Assembly (NCBI GenBank): GCA_022828595.1
Contig: JAKGHH010000003.1
Location: 51,821,759-51,885,758, forward strand
Length of the DNA: 64,000 nucleotides
Reading direction: 5' to 3'
DNA from: Nelumbo lutea
Lineage: Eukaryota > Streptophyta > Magnoliopsida > Proteales > Nelumbonaceae
The notes under the pieces were generated by a model, which searched no databases, had not been told where the DNA came from, and was given only the letters and a program-made list of their open reading frames with translations. This document shows, piece after piece, positions 23,510 to 33,466 of the stretch (its first letter is position 1; each line of letters starts with the position of its first letter). The position numbers and the translations under genes were made by a program.

Positions 23510-24238
23510 CAAAGGTTTCTAGATAGTCAATGCCATAAGTCTGAGTATACCCCTTTAAGACTAGCCGAGCTTTACACCTTTCAACTAAACCATCTGCATT
23601 ATGCTTCATAGTGAAAGCCCATCTACACCCAACTGGTTTCTTCCCTTCTGGCTTGTCAATTAACTCCCAGGTCTTATTCTTAAGGAGAGCATCAATCTTT
23701 TCCTCCATTGCATTCTTCCACTCAGGTGCCATAAGAGTTTCCTAGATAGACCTAGGAATAGATACAACAGACATAGATGCCAAGTAGGACCTATAGGATG
23801 GTGAAAGATGATCATAAGTGATAAACTGAAACATGCAATGGGCAGTAGATGAAGTGTGCGCTTCCCTTTGTGGACTGCAATGGGAGGAGCGGGGGGAATT
23901 AGAAGGTGAGGTACCTGAATCTAGAACTGTAGAGGTGAGAGGAACTGGCCTGAACTGATTATGAGCGCCAAAATCAACCTACCTCCACCTCCTGTGGTAA
24001 ACTCTCAACTCCTTACACCTCCCACAAGCACCCTCATTACACAACTCTCATTTAAGAATAGGAATAGGCAGGGGGACTTCAAGCTAGAAAATCTCCCTCA
24101 CTATTCTCCCCTGAGAAGAAACATCTGGGTAATAAGGAACATCCTCAAAAAAGGTAACATCCATGGACACAAACTATGAGCTAGAACAAGGATCATAACA
24201 ACAATATCCCTTATGATTCTGTGCATAACCAAGTATTA
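23510..24238 (-). pseudogene. Copia-2 RT N-terminus, hinge and integrase end
   Basis: The minus strand reads, from the right, LILGYAQNHKGYCCYD-like text (integrase C-terminus, 24180-24238), then VSMDVTFFEDVPYYPDVSS. A low-complexity Pro-rich hinge follows, and then APEWKNAMEEKIDALLKNKT, WELIDKPEGKKPVGCRWAF, ARLVLKGYTQTYGIDYLETF up to the TSD CAAAG. It is the direct upstream continuation of 12015-13281. The left boundary is Gypsy-1. The right boundary at 24238 is where Copia-3 inserted. Confidence 0.85.
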
Positions 24239-24545
24239 TGATTCGGCCTGCCCTTGAGTCCTATTAGTCTGATAACAGTCAAGAAGAGAGAAGAAGAAAG
24301 AAGAAAGAAAGAGAGAGAGGAAGGAAAAGAAAAGAAGAGAGGAAAGGGAGAGAAAGATCTTGTTCGAATGAGAGAAAAGATTACCTCTCCCATTCGGATA
24401 GATGTATTTTATATTACTAATATAATGGAAAAGACACATGTGCCCCTACATAAGTGAGGGACAGTAGTTCTAACATAATCTTACACATCAGCAACCTCAA
24501 CATAAGCATAAAGACAGAAATACCCCTATATACTTGACACTAACA
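24239..24545 (-). repeat. Copia-3 3' LTR
   Basis: 307 bp. The minus strand starts TGTTAGTGTCAAGTATATAG right after a short tract (CAGCTTGAGCGAGAG, 24546-24560) and ends CCGAATCA. It contains a long GA-rich stretch at 24280-24350. Confidence 0.85.
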
Positions 24546-24559
24546 CTCTCGCTCAAGCT

Positions 24560-26402
24560 GGTGAGTATATATCATATAATCCCAACTTGTTACATATGTA
24601 GTCCACTCTTCCCAGACTCAGCCCTTTGGTAAATAAGTCTGCCCACTAGTTCCCTATGTTAACATATGCAATGTCTTATCACTCCACTTAGCACATTTTT
24701 TCTCACAAAGTGACAATCAACCTCTATGTGCTTGGTTTTTTCTTGAAACACAAAATTAGAAGAAATATGAATTGCAACCTGATTGTCACAGTAGAGCTTC
24801 ATTAGAGTGTTAACATTGTATCCCATCTCCTGTAGAATGTTTCTTAGCCACACTAATTCACAAGTAGTAGTGCCATAGCTCTATATTCTACCTCTGCACT
24901 GCTTCTCGCCACAACTATCTGCTTCTTACTTTTCTATGTCACCAGGTTACCCCTAAGAAAAGTGCAATAGCTTGTGGTAGATCTCATATTAGACATAGAA
25001 CTAGCCCAATCAACATCAGTATATCCTTCTATTTCAAGTTTTCCACAACTTTTGTATATCAAACATGACCAGCAACCCCCTTTAAATACCTCACAATTCT
25101 TAGAACCGCATCCCAATGAGGAACTCGAGGTTTCTACATGAACTGACTTACCACACTAACTACAAATGAAATTTCTGGCCAAGTAATGGTTAGGTAGTTC
25201 AGTTTACCTACAAGTCACTGGTATCCGCTAGGGTGTTCAAACACTTCACCCATATTACTGCTCAGCTTAGTGTTTGTTTCCATAGGTGTTTCAGCTGGTT
25301 TAGCATCTAACAAACTTGCTTCTTCCAACAAATCAAGAACATATTTCCTTTGACACAAGTTAATACCATGCTTAGACCTTGCTACTTCTATCCCCAAGAA
25401 ATATTTCAATTTACCAAGGTCCTTTGTCTGAAAATGTTCCTATAGAAAAGTCTTCAACCTATCAATGCCCATTTTATAATTCCCAGTAATAACTATATCA
25501 TCTACATACACCACCAATAGGATCTTTCCTGCCTTAGAGTCATGACTGAAGGCTGAATGGTCAACTTGGCACTGTTTCATACCAAACTTCTTTACCACCT
25601 CACCGAACTTGCCAAACCATTCTCGAGGAGACTGTTTAAGCCCATAAATGGCCTTCTTTAGTTTGCATACCTTACCATACTCCCCCCGAGCAACAAACCC
25701 CGATGGTTTCTCCATAGAGACCTCCTCGAGCAAATCACCATGCAAGAAAGCATTCTTCATATCAAGCTGATAGAGGGGCCAATCATACATAGCAGCAAGA
25801 GAGATCACAACACGAACCGAACTAATCTTAGCCGGGGAGGTCTCTGTGTAGTCAATACCATAGGTTTGGGAGTACCCTTTTGCAACCAATCTAGCTTTCA
25901 GCCACTCTACACTACCATCGGGTAAGTACTTAATAGTATAAACCCACTTACAACCGAAAACCTACTTCCCAGGAGGAAGAGTGGTGAGGTCCCAAGTATG
26001 ATTATGAGTTAGATTTGAGAGTTCTTCTTCCATTGCACGACACCATCCTAGAGAGGCAAGGGCTTCTTGGACATCCTTAGAGACAACAACAGAGGATAGC
26101 AAAGAGATAAACTGGCAATGAGAAGCAGAAATGTTAGTGAGTGAAACATAATTAGAAATAGGATGAAGGGTACAAGTGTGCTTACCTTTCCGCAAGGAAA
26201 TGGAAAGATCAAAATCAAATATTGGGGGTGGGGCTGGTGTGGGGACAACTATCAGATCTGTCGACGTTGATGAAGCTAGATGAGGAGCAGCCGATACATG
26301 TGGGCAATGTGTATATGCTTGACGGATAGGTGGCCGTTCAACAGGTGGTGGCACCGGAGGCAAAGACTTAGTCACAGCTGGAACAAGAGGAACAAAATCC
26401 AC
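24560..26402 (-). pseudogene. Copia-3 reverse transcriptase and RNase H
   Basis: In order from 26402: ALASLGWCRAMEEELSNLTH, TWDLTTLPPGK; then MVAKGYSQTYGIDYTETSPA, QLDMKNAFLHGDLLEEVSME, LLVVYVDDIVITGNYKMG (intact YVDD), KYFLGIEVARSKHGINLCQR, EIEGYTDVDWASS (RNase H Asp block) and KLYCDNQVAIHISSNFVFQE. In-frame stops near 25955 and 25440, and several frameshifts after 25215, break it. RVT_2 and copia RNase H families. It is less decayed than the equivalent part of Copia-2. Confidence 0.88.
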
Positions 26403-27985
26403 AACTGGAAGAGGAAAATGAGGAGGTAATTAGGAGGAAGAAACATCACCGGATCCTAAAAAAAATGGAGTAGACTCAAAGAAGGTAACATCAACACACA
26501 CAAAGGAACGTCGAGAACTAGGATAATAACACTTGTACCCTTTTTGAGTTCGGGAATAGCCAAGAAAGATGCACTTAATGGATTGTGCATCTAATTTGTC
26601 CTTCTCGGGGCCCAGATTGTAGATGAAGCAGACACACCCAAAAACCCGAGGAGAAAGAGGAAACGAAGACACAATAGGAAACAAAGTAGTGAATGGGGAA
26701 TGACCATCAAGGAGAGAAGTGGGCATCCGATTAATCAAGAAGCAAGAAGTAAGCACCACATCACTCCAAAAGGGTTTGGGAACATTCAAGTGATGCATGA
26801 GAGATCGAGTTATTTCCAAAAGATGACGATTCTTTCTCTCAGCCACCCCATTTTGTTGTGGGGTGTAGGTACATGAAATCTGATGTATAATGCCATGTTG
26901 GTCCATGTATTCTTGAAATGATGAAGATAAGTATTCACGATCATTAACGGAATGAAAAATTTTAATGTGAACACCAAATTGGTTGCAAATCTCAGCATAA
27001 AATTTTTGGAAAATGGTAAACAATTCACTCATTTCTTTTATTAAATAGAGCCACATCATTCTTGAATAATTGTCAACAAAAATGACAAAATATTTATACC
27101 ATTGTATGTCATCACTTTATAAGGATCCTAAACATTTGAATGAGCTAAAGAAAAAGGATTCGACATACGGTTATCAACCCTAGGACTAAAGGGAATACAT
27201 TGATGTTTCTCCAACTGACACGACTCACAATCTAAAACAGAAAATTGACTCAACGAAGGAACCAAAGACTTCAAAACTTTCAGCAAAGGATGACCAAATC
27301 GGCAGTGCCACTAGAGAGGAGAGAGAGATGACTAGAGAGTTGTTGATGTTCTTCCACCACCGTCAAGATAATACAATCTTTCAGCTTCATGCCCTCCATC
27401 AATCTTTATCCCCGTCTTGAGATCCTTAAAAACACACAAAGAAGGGTCAAAAGTAATAGAGCAATTGAGTAACTTGGTCAACTTACTAATATACATAAGG
27501 TTAAACGGAAATTTAGGGACATACAAAACTAAGGATAAAGGTAAGGGGGTCATGTTAACATTGCCAACACCACAAATGGAGGATGTGGAGCCATTAGTAA
27601 GGGTAACAGATTGTGATGTTGAGCAATGAGAGAGGAAAGAAAACACACCTTGAGTTCCAGTCATGTGATCAGAGGCTCCAGATTTAATAATCCAGGGGTT
27701 GCGTGTGGATGCCAGACAAGCCATACCTGAGTGTGTAAGAGTGGTCATCATCTTCTTCCTGGGAACATCTATGGATGTAGGAAGCATCTGATCACCTAAA
27801 CAACTTTCTTGTCTGAAGCTACTATCACTAGTCATGGCATGATTGGCCCAAGTTGAGGGTGGACCATGCAAATCATAGCAATAATTAATGGTATGTCCAT
27901 CCATCACCACCACTCCGGCCATATACTTGTCCACTGCTACCACTACGGCTAGACTGAGCTCCTCGAGCTCCACCTCTAACACCAT
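26403..27985 (-). pseudogene. Copia-3 protease and integrase
   Basis: 27985-27340 reads a zinc-knuckle-like HTINYCYDLHGPPSTW, then NPWIIKSGASDHMTG. This is the copia protease block, but the catalytic Asp of the usual WIIDSGAS is Lys. LYVPKFPFNLMYISKLTKLL follows, then GAG-pre-integrase (CHFGHPLL-like, near 27300). After stops between 27300 and 27060 the integrase core is open for 209 codons (26430-27059): SVNDREYLSSSFQEYMDQHG, SCTYTPQQNGVAERKNRHLL, FWSDVVLTSCFLINRMPTSL, KCIFLGYSRTQKGYKCYYPS, VDVTFFESTPFF. Family knowledge gives the role: polyprotein cleavage and cDNA insertion. Confidence 0.88.
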
Positions 27986-28645
27986 GGCCTCTCGATACTA
28001 CAAAGGCTGATTTGTCGAAAACACTAGAGTTCTCAATATATCCAATGGAAATCCTCTGAAATCGAGAAAACACCTCTTCTAAGGAAGGAAGAACTGACCC
28101 TCCTAGTATCTGAGCCCGCTCCGGTTCATACTCAGATTTCAGCCCCACCAAAAATCGAGTCACATCAAATTGTTATTTTTGTTGTTTCTAAACTTTGATA
28201 TCAGATGTGAGGGGGTGATAAACACTCAATTCATTATGAAAGTTTCTCATACTAGCATAGTACTCCTCATGACTCTGATTGCCCTGTTGCAGATTAAAGT
28301 ATTCCTGATACAGCCACTCTTCACTACCATCGGGTAAGTACTTAACAGTATAAACCCACTTACCTCCATTAAACTGAATGGAGAAAATTATGTACATTGG
28401 GCTAAATCTGTAGAAGTTTATCTTAAGGCAAAGAAGAAAGTGAAACACATAAGGGAGGAAAAGTATGGAACCCAAGATTAGTGTAAATTTCATGTTTCTT
28501 GACACTGCCAAAGATGTGTGGGACCATGCTAAGAAGTTGTATTCTGGCCAAGACAATACAGCTAGATTCAGGTAGTTAGTAGGGACCATCACAATATACT
28601 TGCTATCATTGTTGTCTCCCTTTGTTGAATTTGGCACACTACGCA
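27885..28645 (-). pseudogene. Copia-3 gag, with inverted N-terminal segment
   Basis: The minus strand from 28310 reads LYQEYFNLQQGNQSHEEYYA, HPLTSDIKV, a stop, then TRFLVGLKSEYEPERAQILG and SLEEVFSRFQRISIGY, the copia gag (UBN2-like) C-terminal half. The N-terminal half is on the + strand: IKLNGENYVHWAKSVEVYLK (28366 on) and FLDTAKDVWDHAKKLYSGQD up to about 28577. Joined in the usual order, the inverted piece would precede LYQEYFN. At the junction (28312-28372, minus) sits a short extra copy of RT sequence, KWVYTVKYLPDGSEEWL, which also occurs at about 25905-25965. Confidence 0.8.
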
Positions 28646-29184
28646 CTAGACCACACTACGCACTGATCAAACTAGTTCCAGGACTTGTTATTACTGAAAA
28701 TTGCATTCTTTACACTACAAACCCTACCCCATGACTACTTGAAATCTCACGACACTATATAAGGACCACTCCCCCTTCGAATCACATTGAAAATAGAATA
28801 AACCCTAGCACACTACAGTCTGAAATCCCACCATACGATCTTAAACATATTTATTATTTGATTCACAACAAAAAAATGCACAAAAATCTCTTACCTAATC
28901 ACCCGAAAATTAGATCACACAAGACACCCACTGTACCACATGAATCAGCCCTCTTCTCTTTATCGATTAGGGAAGGGCTTCTTAGAAACTACAACAACCA
29001 ACTACAAATAGCACAACTGGAGGCATAGAAACCTTCAAGGGAAAAGGGAAACCAGTCCTTTTCAGCCCTTTCCCTTATCCCCAATTGATGGCAAAGAAAC
29101 CAAGAGAAAACCCTAGATTGGGTGTGCAAAAAACAGAAATCTAGGCAGAACCGAGTTGCTTAGTTGAGCTCTAATACCGTATTA
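28646..29184 (-). other. Copia-3 untranslated leader and primer-binding site
   Basis: No coding signal. On the minus strand the primer site CGGTATTAGAGCTC (about 29165-29179) lies directly downstream of the 5' LTR. It matches the initiator-Met type site TGGTATCAGAGC, common in plant copia elements, with two changes. Confidence 0.75.
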
Positions 29185-29456
29185 TGATTCAGCCTACCCT
29201 TGAGTCCTGTTACAATGATAACAGTCAAGAAGAGAGAAGAAGAAAGAAGAAAGAAGGAGAGAGAGAGAGGAAGGAGAAGAAAAGAAGAGAAGAAAGGGAG
29301 AGAAAGATCTGGTTCGAATGAGAGAAAAGATTACTTCTCCCATTTGGCCAGATGTATTTTATATTACTAATATAATGGAAAAGACACATGTGCCCCAACT
29401 TAAGTGAGGGACACTAGTTCTAACATAATCTTACACATCAGCAACCTCAACATAAG
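29185..29456 (-). repeat. Copia-3 5' LTR, truncated
   Basis: Matches 24239 to about 24510 closely (shared GATAACAGTCAAGAAGAGAG, GACACATGTGCCCC, CAGCAACCTCAACATAAG) and stops at 29456, where Gypsy-2 begins. The remaining 30-35 bp of LTR are missing from the window. Confidence 0.88.
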
Positions 29457-30422
29457 TGATGGAGCGCAATTGGGCCGGTCTTAGCTGTCAACGAATTCGC
29501 CTCTGAGCTGGAGTTTCGGGGAGCCTAAAACGGGAAAGATGAGAGAACTCCGGGGGGAACCCCGTGTGATAACTCCGAAGCTCAAGTCAGTAATCTCTCA
29601 AAGGCAAAGTGTAGACCAGATAGCGCAAAGTTCACATACCTTTTTTGTTGGGGGCAGGGGGCCTTTTATAACCAATTCGCGCACTCGCTCCGAGGCCCTT
29701 GTCAGGTCGGGTATGATTACCCTTGCGTCTGTCAATTCGGCTGTCGTCCTTTCTGCTGGGACAGAACCGCCACTGCCTAACCGTCTCTCTAACGGGAGAT
29801 GGCGGTGCCCGGAGGCGGTGGCAGGTGGCCGTTTAGAGTGCGGCCGTCAAGCGTCAGATCCCAAGTCAGTCAGGTGCGGCGCCCTCGGGTACGGACTTCC
29901 TCAGTGTCAGGCATAGTACGGTTTGTTTGGTTTTGGTGCCCTGAAGGTGATGTGGTGGAGTGGTGAGCGAGGCGAAGTCTTGAGTTCGGAGGTATGTATA
30001 GGGCCGGTCAGTTCGGCGAGGGGTATCCCGAGCTGTTACAAGGCAGGCCAGTTCGGCGAGGTGTATCCCGAACTGTTACAAGGCAGGCCAGTTCGGCGAG
30101 GTGTATCCCGAACTGTTACAAGGTAGGCCAGTTCGGCGAGGTGTATCCCGAACTGTTACAAGGCAGGCCAGTTCGGCGAGGTGTATCCCGAACTGTTGCA
30201 AGGCAGGCCAATTCGGCGAAGTATGTCCCGAACTGTTGCAAGGCAGGCCAGTTCGGATTACTTTCTGGTTTGGGGCCAAGGGTGAGTTCGGGCCCCTAGT
30301 AGGGAGTTCGGACCGCTGGTTTCTCCCCTTGGTGCTCGCGCCTTAGGCTTGCTTTTGTGCCGAGCTGTTGCTTTTGCCACATGTCGCATAACTGTGAGGT
30401 CGGGCCAAATCTTCCTTCATCA
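29457..30422 (-). repeat. Gypsy-2 3' LTR
   Basis: 966 bp, TGATGGAGCGCAATTGGGCC to CTTCCTTCATCA. On the minus strand it follows the purine tract GAGTGGGGGCAAT. The conserved ends (CGGGCCAAAT, TCATCA, then ATTGCCC) match Gypsy-1, but the interior carries a 40-bp tandem repeat absent from the Gypsy-1 LTR. Confidence 0.85.
30004..30256. repeat. Six 40-bp tandem repeats inside the Gypsy-2 LTR
   Basis: Units start with GGCAGGCCAGTTCGGCGAGG and end near CCCGAACTGTTACAA, with exact 40-bp spacing (30021, 30061, 30101, 30141, 30181, 30221). The outer units are the most diverged, the central ones nearly identical. Confidence 0.92.
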
Positions 30423-31102
30423 ATTGCCCCCACTCCTCGCGCCAAGGGTCTTGCCCTAGTGCGGGGAGTTTTGCGAGGTGGTAGGTGGATTTGTCCCATT
30501 CTTCGAATCTTGACTACGGGAGTTGCTTTTGCCAGGGTTCTTCAGTTCCGAGAAGGCGGGAAACGTGCCTACTGCTCATAAATGTTGACGGTCGTGATAG
30601 CGCGCATTTAAATTTCAAAAATTCGCGCCGCTAGGACGTAACAACGGGTCATTTAAATTTGAAAAAAGCGCGCCACTGTCGTTCTGAAGGGACGTGCGCT
30701 GACGGTTTTGTCAGTTGCAGGAAGACGTGCGGCGCGGTCAGTTTCAGAAAGACGTGCGCCGGCGCGACGTCGGTTTCAAAAAGACGTGCGCTGATGTTTC
30801 GCTCTTTTTGGAAAGACGTGTGCCAATCACATCTTGACCTCAGGGGACGTGCGGTCAGCGCAAATGTGGGTCATCGGATCATCTTTGATCTACACGGTCT
30901 GTTCTTGGTTACTGTAGCTGTAAATAGTGGGGGACCCCAGTCGATTTGTCACTTCTGCGATTTGCCTCTTGAGCTCGCGTCCAGGTTTTTCAGCTCACGT
31001 CTAGGCTGGTTACTTATCCTTCAAAGTTTTTGGCTTGTTCCCGTCTTCGGAGCCTTCAAAACTTTCCAGTGAGTACCTTCCTGAATCCACCTCTTTTCCT
31101 CG

Positions 31103-33019
31103 ATGTCTAGCTTTGATAGCTCAGACGACTCTTCAAGTAGGACTGATATAGGTTCTACAAACCGAGCCGTATCCCCCGACTGCCTTAGTGATCTCGAGGT
31201 GGAACTTGAGGATGACTATGAACCCGTAGGGCGAGCCGCTTCGGGCAGTTTGGCGTCTACCTCTCGTCGAGGTTGGATGCTAGACAGGTTTGGTCCCTCG
31301 ACCATGATGCCCGAGGGACTCCAATCTATACCCATGCCTTACAATCTGCCTACGGGGTATACATATTTCATTCCCTCGGGTAGTTTTCCTTGGGAACACG
31401 GTCCTGACGAGATCGTGATTTTTCGAGAGCAGCTCGCTGCGGGGCTACGACTGCCTTTCCACCCCCTTTTAGTCGAAGCCATAAATCACTTTGGTGTTAC
31501 CATTGGCAAGCTTCACCCGAACTCTATTCGGAACCTAGTGGGGACAGTTTCCCTTTTTTGTGAGCAGAATTTCCCTTTAGACTTGGAGATATTCTCCTCC
31601 ATCTTGATGCTCAAGAGACAAGCGAGTTCTCTTCCTGGGGGAAGACGGGCATATTACCTTTCTCCTCGCCCAGGCTTTAAGCTTCTGTAGATCTTCCTAA
31701 TAAGGTCCCGACGTGGAAGCGGGATTACTTCGGTGTGCGAAGTGCACAAGAGACGGTGAAGGGCCTCCGACAATGGGCACGACAAGGTTTAAAGTGCCAT
31801 CTGTACTTAACGGAGGCCAAGCTTGTTGCGGTCGGCCTGAGTTCGGGTAGGTTTCTAGTTCTGCGGCTTCTTGTTTGCTTTGTTCCTTCATTTTTTCTGA
31901 TGTCGAACTCGTTTTTGCGGGTGTGATGGATGCGGAGAGAACTCGTGGGGAGTGCCTATTCCAGGGCATGAAGAGGAGGAAGCGGGTCGCCAAGCGAACT
32001 CGTACCGAGCTGCCCCCGGATGAGGAGCCTCAAGTTTCAGGCCACACGCCGAAGGATCTGCCCAAGGAGCCCGAGGTGACTCCGCCGATGCATGAAACTA
32101 CCGGGGCGCCTTACGCTGAGACCACTCATACGGGTGCTCCTACATACTCCAGTGCTCCTGCTCACTCTAGGTACGCTCATACGCGAGCTGGGCCTTCGGG
32201 CTCGGGAGCTCAAGGGGAGTTCAGGAGCGTGTTGACGCCGAACTACGCTCTTCAGAAGAGTAGGGAGGCTACTTTCCCCGAGGAGATCGCGGCGTGGACC
32301 GATCTTCCTTTGAATCAGGTCGCCTGCCGTGCCATAACACATGCTATGGTGGTAAGTCAGATTTCGTCTGCCTTCTTCATTTTCTATCGCTTTTGCTGTT
32401 GTTGCTTACTTGTTTCTTTTGGTAGGCTAATTCTTCAATTCACGCCTTAGCAGCCCAAGTGGAGAGGAGCTCGCGACAGGCGCGAGCTGCTGAGGCTGCC
32501 GCCCATGCTACTGAAGAGGCTTTCCGTGCTGCCAAGGCGAATACCCGAGCTGCTGAGGCGACCGCTTATGCTGCCGAAGAGGCTGCTCGCATCGCCATGG
32601 CCAGGCAGGCGATGTCTCAGCGTGATGCCGAGGCCATGGGGGTAGTCGTCAAGCACATGGCGGACTTGAAGTTGGACTTGCAACATCAAGTCGAATATCT
32701 TCAGGAGGACATCAGGGAGAAAACGCAGATTTTTTCCCAAGGCATTGAAGACGCCAAGAAGAAGACCGTTGAAGACTATATTGTCTCTCCGTGTTTTGAC
32801 GATCTGATGGTGGATTCTTACAGAAGGGGGTTCAAGCTAAGCCAGTGGATGATCTAGAACATGTACCCCAACCTCGATGTTAGTGCCATATCCACTTCAC
32901 GTATAACTCAGGAGATGGCCAATGCTGTCGATGGCGAGCCGGATTCTGAAAGAGAGGCAGGGCCTTTGGGTGTTGTTGAAGTGCCTTCTGATGGCCAAGA
33001 AGTAGCTCCAGGCATGTAA
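31103..33019 (+). pseudogene. Extra antisense ORF of Gypsy-2
   Basis: Same protein as 14598-16345. It starts MSSFDSSDDSSSRTDIGS. The conserved core SLASTSRRGWMLDRFGPSTM, GPDEIVIFREQLAAGLRLPF, LHPNSIRNLVGTVSLFCEQ, YYLSPRPGFKLL is open for 195 codons to a TAG at 31688-31690. Intron 1 keeps its donor (GTAGGT, about 31848), but its acceptor reads TTTTTGCGG where Gypsy-1 has TTTTTGCAG. Intron 2 runs from GTAAGT (32352) to GGTAG (32425). Exon 3 has an Ala-rich coiled coil (RQARAAEAAAHATEEAFRAA, longer than in Gypsy-1), then FDDLMVDSYRRGFKLSQWMI, and a TAG at 32855-32857 where Gypsy-1 has Arg. Final stop TAA 33017-33019. Confidence 0.82.
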
Positions 33020-33085
33020 AGATTTTTTTAAGCCCTAAATCTCACTCAAACTAAGTTTCTCTGGTTCTTCTTGACTGCTGGGCAA

Positions 33086-33320
33086 TCTCCAAGAGCAAAA
33101 GTGTCTTGGGTAAGCTTCAAACTCCACCAATCTCCAAGAATCAGGCCACGAAGAGAGCTAAGTCTCCAGCCCTATTAAAATCTCATGCAGCCGGCTGGGA
33201 AGAGCTCACATGAGATTCACAAGCAGAACTAAATCTGCTCCGATACCAAATTGAAGTTACTGCTGTTAGCAGAATTTTTATGTTGAAAGAATAACCCATA
33301 AATCAAAGAGAAGAAGAGAG
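33086..33320 (-). repeat. Copia-2 leader, primer site and truncated 5' LTR
   Basis: The minus-strand primer site TGGTATCGGAGCAG (33235-33248) adjoins the LTR end ACTTCA (33252). From 33252 the + strand matches 11742 on (TGAAGTTAC, GTTAGCAGAA, GAATAACCCA, AAATCAAAGAGAA) until about 33320, where similarity stops abruptly. The rest of this LTR is absent or replaced. Confidence 0.75.
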
Positions 33321-33324
33321 AAGA

Positions 33325-33466
33325 AGACAATACAACCTTCAAATTTTGGTGAAGAACAACTGTAAAAATAAAGTGTCTTGGTGGCTTTTTGTACAGCTTC
33401 TCATTGTACAAAGGACTTTTTCATTAATATAATTATACTTTACCTTTTGCTCAAACAAAAAAATAA
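33325..33466 (+). mobile_element. LINE-like 3' tail
   Basis: A short sequence ending TTTTGTACAGCTTCTCATTG, CATTAATATAATTATACTTT, then an A-rich run (33454-33476). The layout resembles the 3' ends of the LINE fragments at 35857 and 41178 (CTTT...TTAATATAA...then poly A). It truncates the Copia-2 LTR. Confidence 0.45.

Larger units (their letters stand above)
24239..29456 (-). mobile_element. Copia-3: copia element inserted in Copia-2
   Basis: LTRs start TGATTCGGCCTGCCCTTGAG (24239) and TGATTCAGCCTACCCTTGAG (29185). On the minus strand the order is LTR, primer site, leader, gag, zinc region, protease, integrase, RT, RNase H, purine tract, LTR, which is the Ty1/copia order. The right LTR is broken at 29456 by Gypsy-2 and lacks its last 30 bp or so relative to the left LTR, so no TSD can be checked. 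Gag is locally rearranged and the protease catalytic Asp is lost. Confidence 0.88.
29457..33085 (-). mobile_element. Gypsy-2: 5'-deleted relative of Gypsy-1
   Basis: Contains one LTR (29457-30422), the polypurine tract, and the antisense ORF region (31103-33019). All of gag-pol and the 5' LTR are missing. Homology with Gypsy-1 is clear in the antisense ORF and around the LTR ends, but the LTR interiors differ greatly, so it is a different subfamily. Its right boundary is where gypsy-like text (TGCTGGGCAATC) gives way to the Copia-2 leader; 33085 is approximate. Confidence 0.8.
11742..33320 (-). mobile_element. Copia-2: outer copia element of a nested cluster
   Basis: A minus-strand Ty1/copia element lies in four pieces: 11742-13281, 23510-24238, and leader plus truncated LTR at about 33086-33320. 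Gypsy-1 interrupts its RT, Copia-3 interrupts its integrase, and a deletion linked to Gypsy-2 removed its gag and integrase core. Its LTR ends share TGAAGTTAC, then GTTAGCAGAA and GAATAACCCA at 11742 and 33252. The pieces were assigned to one element because the RT motif ETFAPVAN is restored exactly across Gypsy-1 once one CAAAG is removed. Not able to move: gag lost, and the RT shows YVED where YVDD is usual. Confidence 0.75.

Noticed and set aside
30004..30256. Regular repeats that might be taken for a CRISPR array
   Set aside because: The 40-bp units are contiguous with no variable spacers, lie inside a plant LTR, and have no cas genes.
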